Source: an uncultured Alphaproteobacteria bacterium
GTDB lineage: Bacteria > Pseudomonadota > Alphaproteobacteria > Rickettsiales > UBA1997
Direction: 5' to 3'
Assembly (NCBI GenBank): GCA_903898475.1
Contig: CAIUFU010000053.1
Span: forward strand, 1-11,775
Length of the DNA stretch: 11,775 nucleotides
Shown here: positions 1-7,445 of the stretch, piece by piece
Numbering within the stretch: the first letter of the stretch is position 1
Layout: every line of letters starts with the position of its first letter
Made by a program: the position numbers and the translations under genes
Notes under the pieces: model-generated
Told to the model about the DNA's origin: nothing
The model's input: the letters and a program-made list of their open reading frames with translations, nothing else
Database searches by the model: none

Positions 1-27
1 GTCGTCGAAGGGCCTGAAACAGCGATC

Positions 28-510
28 CTAAACCAACTTAGTCAAAAAGTCGTTGCTTAAATTCTCGGGAATAATTGCCACAGGCACGCTAATTTTATTG
101 CCAAGCTTCTGCACTACTTTTGGCAAAACTGTATTGTCGCTCAGTGAATTATGCGACTTGCCAAATACAAGCATGGCGCAGTTGGAGGTCGATTTAATCT
201 CGCGAATAATTTCTGCAACAATGTCACCTTCACGCACTGAAACGCTTGGCATCACGCCGGTTTCTTTAAAGTTAGAATCGATCAATCTTTTTAGATGATC
301 TTCCAATTCCCTCCTTTTTTCATTGCCGATGGCGCGTGAGGCGAAAAGTAGATTTTTGTGAGAGGCTTCCATTACAGCCAAAATTTGCACCGAAAACCCA
401 CTATTTTTTGCCTTGTAGCAAGCGTAGCGCAATGCAGTTTCTGAGGCATTGGTGGTGTCGATGCAGACGATAATAACCGGTGTTTTCTCGTCATTGTGAA
501 TTTTGGCCAT
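28..510 (-). CDS. Universal stress protein (UspA family)
   Basis: This 160-residue protein has the length of a single Usp domain. Residues 11-18 form the first beta strand and end in the Asp (D18) typical of the family. Near residues 93-105 is the family segment of the form VREGD followed by an amphipathic helix, and the protein ends with a strand of the type VPVAIIP. The usual ATP-binding loop (G-x2-G-x9-G-S/T) is degenerate: only FGKSHNSLS followed by PKVV is present, so ATP binding is doubtful. The ATG at 510 was chosen because the open frame further upstream runs into the TIGR02186 gene and shows no Usp similarity. It is the last gene of the minus-strand unit, 16 nt after TIGR02186. Usp proteins are cytosolic and associated with stress or energy state; the partner here is unknown, and a link to TauE-dependent transport is inference from position. 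Confidence 0.87.
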   Translation of the reverse strand: MAKIHNDEKTPVIIVCIDTTNASETALRYACYKAKNSGFSVQILAVMEASHKNLLFASRAIGNEKRRELEDHLKRLIDSNFKETGVMPSVSVREGDIVAEIIREIKSTSNCAMLVFGKSHNSLSDNTVLPKVVQKLGNKISVPVAIIPENLSNDFLTKLV

Positions 511-526
511 AAGTATTTTTTCTAAA

Positions 527-1264
527 TTATTTTCCGATGAAACGTGCAAAGAGGTAGTTAGCGAGCCATCCCACAACAAGGGCGATTGCAATTGCCAGTA
601 AGCCGTACAAAAAGGATTGCTGATAGGCGAAGTCGAGAACTTGCGCGCTGAATCCAACTTGATTTACGTAAATTGGTATTGATTGAAATGACAAAAGTGC
701 GCCGTCATTAATCAAATAAATTTCCACAGTGTAAACGCCACGTGTGATGTTTTTTGGAAAATCTAGCATCACTTTGAAAAGTGTCTCATCAAGAAAATCA
801 ACCTTGCTGGCGCCAGCCGTGTAGAGATGATTTTTTTCTAAGCGCTCAATTAATTGCAGTTGGAATTCGTTTTTCTTCTTTTCGGCAACTTTGCCGAAAG
901 TGTTGAATTCGAGATTATTTTTGCCCAGTTCCAACTCTTTTAAAAGCTGGTCAATTGGCTCTTGGTCGTTGAAGGTGGAGAATAGTGAATAAAAGCTGTA
1001 AGAGTTTTTAAACTTCACTCTTTCGCCATTGTACCAAATGCCGAGAAGCTTTTGTTTTTTGGTAACAACAAAGTTTTTCTTCGGACCACGCACCGCAACT
1101 ACAACGTTTCCGGCATCACCTTTTGCGCCGAAAAGTAGAATTTTTGCGCCTTGAAATTTGGTGTCGATGTTAATTTCGTTAGTCGAAATGCCTGAAATGA
1201 TTGGGTTGGCAAAAGCGGCGCCGCTGACAAAAAATAAAAATGTGATTAGAAAAATTTTTCTCAT
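527..1264 (-). CDS. TIGR02186 family membrane-anchored periplasmic protein
   Basis: This 245-residue protein has a clear signal peptide (residues 1-19, ending AAFA), a periplasmic domain, and one C-terminal membrane segment at about residues 218-239. Family hallmarks are visible: an early ILLFGAKGDAG segment, then VVVAVRGP, then a GIWYNGE segment. These match my memory of TIGR02186, an alphaproteobacterial family of unknown function usually found beside TauE/SafE permeases. The ATG overlaps the TGA of the permease gene (ATGA, 4 nt), which indicates translational coupling. The protein is therefore likely to act with that permease at the inner membrane, perhaps as an extracytoplasmic accessory; that role is inference. 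No cysteine or obvious catalytic motif is present. Confidence 0.88.
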   Translation of the reverse strand: MRKIFLITFLFFVSGAAFANPIISGISTNEINIDTKFQGAKILLFGAKGDAGNVVVAVRGPKKNFVVTKKQKLLGIWYNGERVKFKNSYSFYSLFSTFNDQEPIDQLLKELELGKNNLEFNTFGKVAEKKKNEFQLQLIERLEKNHLYTAGASKVDFLDETLFKVMLDFPKNITRGVYTVEIYLINDGALLSFQSIPIYVNQVGFSAQVLDFAYQQSFLYGLLAIAIALVVGWLANYLFARFIGK

Positions 1265-2190
1265 TTCAAAAACTCAATTGTGTAAAGGCTTTCTGGTGCT
1301 GCCAGCAGAGTGAAAAGTATTTTTAAGCAGACGCCAAGAATTAGCATTGAGAGGAAAATTCTCATGCTGTCTGCGTCAAATTTATAAACCGAACGGGTGC
1401 CGATTTGGGCGCCGATTGCCGAGCTGATAATCATTAAAAAAGCTAAGACGATATCGACAGTGTTATTGGTTACGGCTTGTAAAAAAGTGGCATTACTTGC
1501 GATGAAAATGATTTGAAAAAGTGAGGTGCCAACTACCACGGCGGAGGGCATGCGTAGAATGTAGATCATTGCCGGAATCATTAAAAATCCGCCGCCAATC
1601 CCCATCAAAGAAACTAAAATGCCGATGCCGACACTTAAAACTATTGGCACGATGACGCTAATTTTAATGCCAGATTTAGGAAATTCTTGCTGCCAAGGCA
1701 GGCGGTCAATTTTGGTTAAAAACTTGGCCATTTTGCTTCTTTTGTTTTTTTCCCAAGTGATGCCGTATTTCTTGGTGACCAGAGTTTTGATGCTGTCAAT
1801 TAGCATGGTGATGCTGATTGAGCCTAGAAAGAGAACGTAAATCAGCGATACAACAATTTCGGTGTGACCGGTTTTTTGTAAAAGTTTGAAAATAGTTACG
1901 CCAAATGAAGAGCCGAAAAAGCCGCCAATGACGAGAAATATCCCCATCTTGAGATCGACATTGCCTTTGCGTAAATGGCCCAGAAGTCCCGAAACTGAAG
2001 AGGCGATGATTTGGTTGGTAGAGGTTGAAACGGCAATTGCTGGAGGAATGCCGATGAACATCAAAAGTGGTGTTGCTAAAAAGCCGCCGCCAATTCCAAA
2101 CATGCCGGCGAGAAAGCCAGTCATGAGTCCGAGTAGCAAAATCAAAATGATATTAACCGGAATTTCGGCGATTGGTAAATAGATTTGCAT
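1261..2190 (-). CDS. TauE/SafE family sulfite/organosulfonate exporter-like permease
   Basis: A 309-residue polytopic inner-membrane protein of the TauE/SafE (formerly DUF81) family. The internal duplication typical of the family is plain: the motif GIGGGFL occurs at residues 32-38 and again at 197-203, each within a hydrophobic helix and each followed by a segment ending in a TSxxQII-like stretch. A basic cytoplasmic loop of about 40 residues (135-175) separates the two halves. Family members are proposed to move sulfite, sulfoacetate or other sulfur oxyanions and organic acids. The substrate cannot be read from sequence, and no sulfur-metabolism gene lies in the window. The start codon shares one base with the stop of ygfZ (TAATG), and the stop overlaps the TIGR02186 start. 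Confidence 0.9.
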   Translation of the reverse strand: MQIYLPIAEIPVNIILILLLGLMTGFLAGMFGIGGGFLATPLLMFIGIPPAIAVSTSTNQIIASSVSGLLGHLRKGNVDLKMGIFLVIGGFFGSSFGVTIFKLLQKTGHTEIVVSLIYVLFLGSISITMLIDSIKTLVTKKYGITWEKNKRSKMAKFLTKIDRLPWQQEFPKSGIKISVIVPIVLSVGIGILVSLMGIGGGFLMIPAMIYILRMPSAVVVGTSLFQIIFIASNATFLQAVTNNTVDIVLAFLMIISSAIGAQIGTRSVYKFDADSMRIFLSMLILGVCLKILFTLLAAPESLYTIEFLK

Positions 2191-2975
2191 TAGCTTGCGA
2201 TGAAAATTTTATGGCTCTCAAACTTTAGTTTTTGCGAAAAATCGTCAAAATTAATGTCGTCGGGAAGTTTGATTAGAGCTAGAGCGTGAAGTTGTGATTC
2301 GAGAAAAGTTGAAGACAGAATTAGGCCAGCGGGTTTTGCATCGCAAGTGATTTCCGAGTTTTTTTCCGGCGCAATTTCGCCGTCAATTTTGATGTGAAAA
2401 AGTTTTTTGCGAATTTGTCCCATGTAGTGAGTGCGCGCCGTCAGCTCTTGTCCAACGTAGCAACCTTTTTGGTAATCGATGGCGTTTAAATCATCAAAAC
2501 CAAATTCCAAAATGAAGGATTTTTCGTAAGTTAAATCATGCTCGCTTTCGGGAATTTTTAGTGCGATGCGTTTGGTGTTGTAAGAGTTATCCGAAAGTGT
2601 CGAAGTGATGTTAGAGTAAGTTCTAAACCCTAATTCTAAATGGCGTGGATCAGCAAATTGGCCTTGAGAAAAATCTTGAGTCACCAGCAATTCATCATTT
2701 TTTGTAAGCGTCACTTTCGAGCGCAATTTGTAGAAATTGAGTTTTTGAAAAATCTCATCGCGACGCGTGGCGAAGCAGTCTAACATTAGCTTTTCGCCAA
2801 TTTCAAAAATAAATAAATCGTAAAGAAAGCGCCCCTGAGAATTTAGCATTGCTGAGTAAATCAGTTTTTGTTCAGAGGCTTTATTAACATCATTTGTGAT
2901 GAGGCCTTGGAGAAATTTTTTGCGATCTTCTCCCGCAATCTCAATTAAGGCGCGGTCTCTTAGGATATTTGGCAT
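2190..2975 (-). CDS. ygfZ: YgfZ/CAF17-type folate-binding Fe-S cluster maintenance protein
   Basis: A 261-residue protein of the GcvT-like aminomethyltransferase fold. The signature K-G-C-Y-x-G-Q-E lies at residues 170-177 with the conserved cysteine at C172, followed by LTARTHYMGQIRK. The N-terminus (a short strand, then FLQGLITNDV around residues 21-30) also matches family members, which supports the ATG at 2975 even though it makes the gene overlap the end of the GT61 gene by 16 nt. YgfZ acts in the cytosol, uses tetrahydrofolate, and helps maintain or repair certain Fe-S enzymes, including radical-SAM MiaB in E. coli. The length is slightly short for bacterial YgfZ but all family landmarks are present. 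It sits between envelope and transport genes with which it has no obvious functional link. Confidence 0.9.
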   Translation of the reverse strand: MPNILRDRALIEIAGEDRKKFLQGLITNDVNKASEQKLIYSAMLNSQGRFLYDLFIFEIGEKLMLDCFATRRDEIFQKLNFYKLRSKVTLTKNDELLVTQDFSQGQFADPRHLELGFRTYSNITSTLSDNSYNTKRIALKIPESEHDLTYEKSFILEFGFDDLNAIDYQKGCYVGQELTARTHYMGQIRKKLFHIKIDGEIAPEKNSEITCDAKPAGLILSSTFLESQLHALALIKLPDDINFDDFSQKLKFESHKIFIAS

Positions 2976-4000
2976 TGCATCATGAGGTTTAAATTTTTCT
3001 CTAATCTTTCCAAATCAACCACCAAACTTGATTGGTGATGATCTCGCACTTTGCTGCGTGGACCGATGGCGCATTGTTGGTAAAAATATTTTAGTTCAAG
3101 CATCGAAGCCAAAGTGTAAAAATCTTTGTTAAAAGATTCTGGTTTTTGAGGTGTGGTCATTTCCAAAATCGCGCCACCTTTTTTCATGAATAAAACGTTG
3201 GTAATGCCAGCTCCGTGCGGAGCTACCAGAAATTTTGCTTTGGAGAAAATTGTCAATTGTTCGTCGTAAGAAAAATCTTCGGCGATGATTTTTTTGAAAC
3301 CGAATTTTTCAAGCAAGGCCACAACTTCTGCTTCATTTTCGACGAAGCGCAAAACTTGCTTTTCGCGCGAGATGTAAATTTTGTCACCAAAGCCAAAATC
3401 ATCTGTCAAAAGATCAGAAAGCAAAGTATCGCGAATTTCACGAAACATTTCAGGATGCTGGCGCGGCTGTGTAACCAAAGGCATTTCAGCAACTTTGATA
3501 TTGGATTTTTTTGGTAAAAACACGATCTGATTTTTGCTAATGCCAAATTTTGCAAGCGATGGCAAAGCGAAAGAATATTTAAGATATTTTTTTGGCAAAA
3601 GTAGCAGCGAATTTTCCAGTAGGTTTTTTTCTTTTAAGATCAAAAGTTTTTTCAAAGCAAAAGTGTGCCAATGGTAGTAATTGCTGGTCCACTCGTCGGT
3701 GATGAGGATGAATCTTTTTTTGCTAAAATTAAATTTCGGGAAAATAAATTTTAGAAAAAATTTAAATCCTTTTTGATATTTTTCGTAATTTTCTGGCGTG
3801 ATGCAGCTTTCTTTAAAAATTTTAAAATAAGTAAAGATCACTGAATTGGTGCTGATTCGCACATTTTTTAAAATTTCAATTTTGGGCTCGACGCAATTTT
3901 CGTCGGCAACATTTCTAAAAATCTCAAAAGACGGATCATTTTCGTCAAAATTAACCGGTTTGGGATATTGGTAATTGATTGTTTGTAGGATGTTTTTCAT
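2960..4000 (-). CDS. Glycosyltransferase family 61 protein
   Basis: A 346-residue cytosolic-looking protein without signal peptide or membrane helix. Two segments support GT61 (PF04577, formerly DUF563): an acidic-aromatic stretch ending in a H-W-H triplet at residues 110-112, of the kind seen as YYHW in the family, and PHGAGITN around H262, followed by GGAILEM. GT61 enzymes transfer sugars such as xylose or GlcNAc onto glycans; bacterial members are mostly found in capsule, LPS or exopolysaccharide loci. Donor and acceptor are unknown here. It is the first gene of the minus-strand unit and is divergent from the phosphoethanolamine transferase and GT4 genes, which suggests a common envelope-glycan role. 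The basic, Lys/Phe-rich composition reflects the AT-rich DNA. Confidence 0.85.
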   Translation of the reverse strand: MKNILQTINYQYPKPVNFDENDPSFEIFRNVADENCVEPKIEILKNVRISTNSVIFTYFKIFKESCITPENYEKYQKGFKFFLKFIFPKFNFSKKRFILITDEWTSNYYHWHTFALKKLLILKEKNLLENSLLLLPKKYLKYSFALPSLAKFGISKNQIVFLPKKSNIKVAEMPLVTQPRQHPEMFREIRDTLLSDLLTDDFGFGDKIYISREKQVLRFVENEAEVVALLEKFGFKKIIAEDFSYDEQLTIFSKAKFLVAPHGAGITNVLFMKKGGAILEMTTPQKPESFNKDFYTLASMLELKYFYQQCAIGPRSKVRDHHQSSLVVDLERLEKNLNLMMQCQIS

Positions 4001-4053
4001 TTTGAAACTTTTGAGATATTTTATATGTCTTTACCCAACACAAAATTCTGTAA
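4001..4053. promoter_or_regulatory. Divergent intergenic promoter region
   Basis: These 53 bases are the only space between the divergent GT61 and phosphoethanolamine transferase genes, so promoters for both units must lie here or inside the flanking coding starts. The stretch is very AT-rich. Reading toward GT61, a TATAAA/TAAAAT-like -10 candidate can be seen (reverse complement of about 4017-4026), with a poor -35. Reading toward the transferase, TTGAAA at 4002 and TATATG at 4022 are too closely spaced (14 nt) to be convincing. No clear Shine-Dalgarno sequence precedes either ATG. That promoters exist here is inferred from gene arrangement; the exact boxes are not established. Confidence 0.45.
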
Positions 4054-5682
4054 ATGAAAATTTTTAGCAAATTAAAAAGCTGCAAGCATTGGATTTTAAT
4101 TTTAGCGCTCTCGCTGCTTTCAAGTCTTATTACCACTGCGCCAATTGCGATTAAGTTTTATCACGGATCATTCGTTACGGTGAGTGAAAATTTTCACTTT
4201 TTTAAAATTGCTGTCGAGATTTTTGCAGTTTGCGTGGTTCAATATTTCTTTGCGCTGGGGCTGCTATCGCTGGGCGTTGTTGGTTTGGTGCTGTGGCTGA
4301 TTTGTTTTCTATCCTCAATTGTAGTGGCATATTTTTTTGTTTCTTTCGGCAAAAATATTGATGCTTGGGTGATCAGCGACATGCTGGAAAATATCAACAG
4401 CCTGACCTTTGAATATCTCAGCACTAAAATTCTGATTTTGGTTTTGGGGCTGACGGCGGTTTTTGGTTTTCTTGCCCGCAAAATTCAATTGCGAAAAAAA
4501 TCTTTCACCGGCAAAGCTTTTTTGACCTTTCACCTATCGCTGGTGCTGGCGCTCGTTGCGGTTATTTTTGCTGATGATTTTGTCATGAAAAAAGTGCGCA
4601 GAAATTATCCGCCTTTGAGCGTTTCAAGTAGCGTGACTAAATATTTGAAAATCAGAAAAGAGTCAGATGTGAAGATTCAAAAAAGTTTGAGTCTTGAGCT
4701 AATTCAAAAAAGTCAAACCACTTACAAAAACAAGAGCGACAAGCCGAAGGTGATGGTGATGATTATTGGTGAGAGTTTGCGTAATGATTATTTTTACGAG
4801 ATGTTGCCGCAATTTTCGCCCAAGCTTTTGCAAAATAAAAACATCTCATTTTTTAAAGATGTGAGTGCTTGCGAAACCTCTACGCGCAAGTCGGTGCCTT
4901 GTTTGCTGACAGATGTTGATCACGGCAATTGGGAGAATTTCTTGAACTCGGTTAATATGATCGACGTGTTTAATAAGATGAGATTTAGCACTTATTGGAT
5001 CGATAATCAAAGCCTCTACGGCTATTTCGATTCTACTTATTCTTTCTTAGCAAAATCGTCAGACATGGTGATTGAAGAAAAATACATCAATGCCGATATG
5101 CGCCGATATAATAATTACGATGATGTGTTGTTGCCTTATATCAAGAAGGCGATTGCGGAAAAAAACCCGACTAAAAAAGACAAATTTATTTTGATTCATT
5201 TGCTGGGAAGTCACTGGCACACCGAGCTTAGATATCCAAAAGAATATGCCATATTTTCGCCGCATTGTTCGGTGGATCGAGGGGCGGAGGCTTGTTCGAC
5301 AGAAGAGTTAAAAAATTCTTACAAGAACTCGGTAGTTTACAGCTTCAAGGTTTTGGAAGATATCATCGATCTTTTTGCCGATGAAAATGCCATGGTATTT
5401 TTTACGCCAGATCACGGTGTTTCTTTGGGTGAGGGCGGTAAGATTGGTAACGCTGCGGACAATAAACCTTACGAGCAAATTTCAGTGCCGCTATTTGTTT
5501 GGCAGTCCGATTCATTTAAAAAAGAAAATCAAAATTTGGTGACGAATTTTTCTAAAAATTCGCAGAAAAAAATTACTCACCAATATATGTTTCACTCAAT
5601 GCTGGGATGTGCTGGAATTGATTCAGATTTAGTTAAAAATAATCTCAATCTTTGCGCGCCAAAAGCGACAAAATCGCATTAA
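4054..5682 (+). CDS. Phosphoethanolamine transferase (EptA/CptA-type membrane sulfatase-fold enzyme)
   Basis: This 542-residue protein has the family layout: five N-terminal membrane helices (about 13-34, 48-71, 73-97, 123-141, 155-173), then a periplasmic alkaline-phosphatase/sulfatase-fold domain. Metal and catalytic residues align with EptA: GES with E240, the nucleophile T275 in ACETST, SVPC at 280-283, GSH at 385-387, and D453-H454-G455. Such enzymes move phosphoethanolamine from phosphatidylethanolamine to lipid A, core or other periplasmic glycans. Two features are atypical: the His in the usual LHG motif after the DHG segment is absent (IGNAADNKPYEQ instead), and GSH is followed by WH rather than G-P/A. 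The helix 3-4 loop keeps DML and N112 but not the usual Thr/Glu spacing. The acceptor could be another glycan or a protein. It is followed 4 nt later by the GT4 gene, implying co-transcription. Confidence 0.85.
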   Translation: MKIFSKLKSCKHWILILALSLLSSLITTAPIAIKFYHGSFVTVSENFHFFKIAVEIFAVCVVQYFFALGLLSLGVVGLVLWLICFLSSIVVAYFFVSFGKNIDAWVISDMLENINSLTFEYLSTKILILVLGLTAVFGFLARKIQLRKKSFTGKAFLTFHLSLVLALVAVIFADDFVMKKVRRNYPPLSVSSSVTKYLKIRKESDVKIQKSLSLELIQKSQTTYKNKSDKPKVMVMIIGESLRNDYFYEMLPQFSPKLLQNKNISFFKDVSACETSTRKSVPCLLTDVDHGNWENFLNSVNMIDVFNKMRFSTYWIDNQSLYGYFDSTYSFLAKSSDMVIEEKYINADMRRYNNYDDVLLPYIKKAIAEKNPTKKDKFILIHLLGSHWHTELRYPKEYAIFSPHCSVDRGAEACSTEELKNSYKNSVVYSFKVLEDIIDLFADENAMVFFTPDHGVSLGEGGKIGNAADNKPYEQISVPLFVWQSDSFKKENQNLVTNFSKNSQKKITHQYMFHSMLGCAGIDSDLVKNNLNLCAPKATKSH

Positions 5683-5686
5683 ATTT

Positions 5687-6718
5687 ATGAAAATTCTCAA
5701 CGCAATTCACGCGCAAAATATTGGCGGAGTCGATCAAGTTTTTCGCGATTATTCAGAAGTTTTAACCACGCAAGGTCACGAGGTGGCGCTGCTAATTTCT
5801 AATAATGGGCGAGACGATTATGGGTCGCGAAAAATCTTTAAGCTGAAAAATATTAGTCAGGTTTTTGATTGCCTGCATCTCTTGTGGATTCTTCATTCAT
5901 TCAAGCCCGATGTGATTTTGTGCCATTCCAATCGTTTGATGAAATGGATGAAAATTTTGAAATTTTTTACTCGCACCAAATCGGTCGCGATCAATCACGG
6001 TATTAGTTTTAAGAATTCACTGAATTGCCAATTTATTATTAGCATAAATCAGCAAATTTCTGATTTGGTGGTGGCGTCGGGTTTTGATGAAGTCAAGTCT
6101 TTCGTGCTTTCTAACGTGATTAAGGTCGATCAAAAATATCAGGTAAAAACTATTAAAAACATTCCGGTGATCGGAATGTACGGCCGAATCGAGCCGCGCA
6201 AAGGTTTTGATATTTTGCTGAAAGCGGCGGAAATTTTAGCAAAAAATGGTCAAGATTTTCGCCTGAAAATTGGCGGCTTCGAAGCGCATCGTGATTATGG
6301 TTGGACTAATATTAATGATTGCGCTCGCGAGCATAATGTTTTTGAAAAATGCCAATTTGTGGGCACGGTGATTAACAAGCAGAAATTCTTTGAAGATGTC
6401 GATATTTTTTGCGTGCCATCTCGCGAAGAACCCTTTGGTTTAGTGATTTTGGAAGGTTTTTTATTTTCAACTTTGGTGATTTCATCTAACACCGATGGCG
6501 GCAAATTTTTGATTAAAGATGGTGAAGATGGGATGTTATTTGAGAATAAAAATGCCGCGGATTTGGCGAAAAAAATTATTCAAGTTTTAGAAAATTCTGA
6601 AATTTACCAAGGCTTAACCAGCAAGGCTTTTTCTAAGCTTGAAAAAGAATTTTCTTTTGATTTTCTGGCGCGAGAAATTGATCAAATTCTCAAAAAAATC
6701 TCCCAAACTCCATGCTAA
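5687..6718 (+). CDS. Glycosyltransferase family 4 protein
   Basis: A 343-residue GT-B enzyme. The N-terminal half opens with the acceptor-side glycine loop (NIGGVDQVF, residues about 11-19). The C-terminal half carries the nucleotide-sugar site: GRIEPRKG at 166-173, with R167 and K172 as the expected phosphate contacts, and the retaining E-x7-E motif with E248 and E256 within EEPFGLVILE. No membrane segment is present, so it should work on the cytosolic face of the inner membrane, adding a sugar to a lipid-linked or LPS-core intermediate. The donor is unknown. It follows the phosphoethanolamine transferase by 4 nt and its last codons overlap the first lipoprotein gene by 7 nt, so these genes are likely on one transcript. 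Confidence 0.9.
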   Translation: MKILNAIHAQNIGGVDQVFRDYSEVLTTQGHEVALLISNNGRDDYGSRKIFKLKNISQVFDCLHLLWILHSFKPDVILCHSNRLMKWMKILKFFTRTKSVAINHGISFKNSLNCQFIISINQQISDLVVASGFDEVKSFVLSNVIKVDQKYQVKTIKNIPVIGMYGRIEPRKGFDILLKAAEILAKNGQDFRLKIGGFEAHRDYGWTNINDCAREHNVFEKCQFVGTVINKQKFFEDVDIFCVPSREEPFGLVILEGFLFSTLVISSNTDGGKFLIKDGEDGMLFENKNAADLAKKIIQVLENSEIYQGLTSKAFSKLEKEFSFDFLAREIDQILKKISQTPC

Positions 6719-7041
6719 AAAAACTCGCACTTCTGACAATTTTAATTTGCACCAGCTCGTGCCGACTTTTCATCGAGCCAATGCCACCAAGCTGGCATTG
6801 GGGAGCAAAGCCGCGCCCTTTAACTGGTGTGAGAAATTTTCCTTCAACGGATACCGAATATGGCAAAGGTTTTAAAGATGGCTGCGGATCGGCGTGGGAC
6901 GCTGTTTCAAAAGGTTTGCTAAGTGATATTAACGGCAGAAGATACGACTTTAAACGTATGCAAAAAAGCTCGGACTACAATACGGGCTGGTGGGATGCTT
7001 ACGAGCAATGCACCTACATTCTTGACCACGACGTTGTGTAA
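6712..7041 (+). CDS. Small two-cysteine lipoprotein, array member 1
   Basis: An unrecognised 109-residue protein. Residues 1-16 form a signal peptide ending in the lipobox-like TSS before C17; R18 at +2 gives no inner-membrane retention signal under the E. coli Lol rule. The mature part carries the family signature: Y50-x2-G-F-x2-G-C58, then Y89-x2-G-W-x6-C100. The 30 residues between them are basic and variable, and the protein ends nine residues after the second cysteine. This member lacks the V/K-P-D/K-D-G-T-P lead-in that members 2, 4 and 5 have before the first motif, and has DTE instead. The ATG lies inside the end of the GT4 gene (7-nt overlap), suggesting translational coupling. It is followed by a 49-nt gap containing a hairpin. 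The function is unknown; an outer-membrane, periplasm-facing location is inferred. Confidence 0.82.
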   Translation: MLKKLALLTILICTSSCRLFIEPMPPSWHWGAKPRPLTGVRNFPSTDTEYGKGFKDGCGSAWDAVSKGLLSDINGRRYDFKRMQKSSDYNTGWWDAYEQCTYILDHDVV

Positions 7042-7049
7042 TCACTTGC

Positions 7050-7077
7050 GCCGAAAGGATTTCGTTATCCTTTCGGC
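7050..7077 (+). other. Intercistronic hairpin between lipoprotein genes 1 and 2
   Basis: A perfect 11-bp inverted repeat: GCCGAAAGGAT (7050-7060) and its reverse complement (7067-7077), with a 6-nt loop TTCGTT. It starts 8 nt after the stop of lipoprotein 1 and ends 13 nt before the ATG of lipoprotein 2. No T-run follows, so it is not a standard intrinsic terminator. It could be a 3'-end stabiliser or processing site that sets different levels for gene 1 and genes 2-5, or a partial attenuator. The structure is seen directly; the role is inference. Confidence 0.6.
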
Positions 7078-7090
7078 AACATTCAAATTT

Positions 7091-7438
7091 ATGGCTAAGA
7101 TTTTTCTAATTCTGCTCTCCCTAACGTTAGCCTCTTGTCGCATGCCGGAGAGTTTTGGTTTTTATCAACCATTCACCATGAGTTTGGAAGTGCCAGATGG
7201 GCCTCCCGAATATAAAGCTGGCTGGTATGGTGGCTGTAAATCTGGTTTGATGGAGGGTAGGTTTGCCAACGCCTCTGCGGCTTACAAAACCAAGATGGGT
7301 CCAGAATTCGTTAACGGTGTGTACCAACATGATCCAGCCTATCAAACTGGTTGGGGTCAAGGCTGGTTTGCTTGCGTAATGCACACGTCATATTTTGTCG
7401 GTAACCCAATTGCTTATGCACACGGACCACTTGAATAG
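7091..7438 (+). CDS. Small two-cysteine lipoprotein, array member 2
   Basis: An unrecognised 115-residue protein. The ATG at 7091 is chosen because it begins a compact signal peptide with a textbook lipobox L-A-S-C16; the frame is open further upstream, but that part overlaps lipoprotein 1 and has no signal features. R17 is at +2. The mature protein has PDGPP at 35-39, then Y41-x2-G-W-x2-G-C49 followed by KSGL, and Y84-x2-G-W-x6-C95. Between the motifs is a 34-residue linker rich in Ala, Lys and Gly. The C-terminal 20 residues are mixed aromatic, Gly and Pro. It shares with member 5 the G-C-x-S-G-L sequence around the first cysteine. It lies 7 nt before member 3. The function is unknown. Confidence 0.82.
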   Translation: MAKIFLILLSLTLASCRMPESFGFYQPFTMSLEVPDGPPEYKAGWYGGCKSGLMEGRFANASAAYKTKMGPEFVNGVYQHDPAYQTGWGQGWFACVMHTSYFVGNPIAYAHGPLE

Positions 7439-7445
7439 ATTTAAA

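Noticed and set aside
1..60. Open frame on the plus strand entering from the left edge (VVEGPETAILNQ..., stop at 58-60), and a second one stopping at 29-31.
   Set aside because: Either could be the C-terminus of a plus-strand gene converging on the Usp gene, but the fragments are too short to recognise or to choose between, so no gene is called.
511..657. N-terminal extension of the universal stress protein frame to an upstream ATG at 657.
   Set aside because: The extra 49 residues overlap the TIGR02186 coding sequence, have no Usp similarity, and the ATG at 510 gives the normal domain length.
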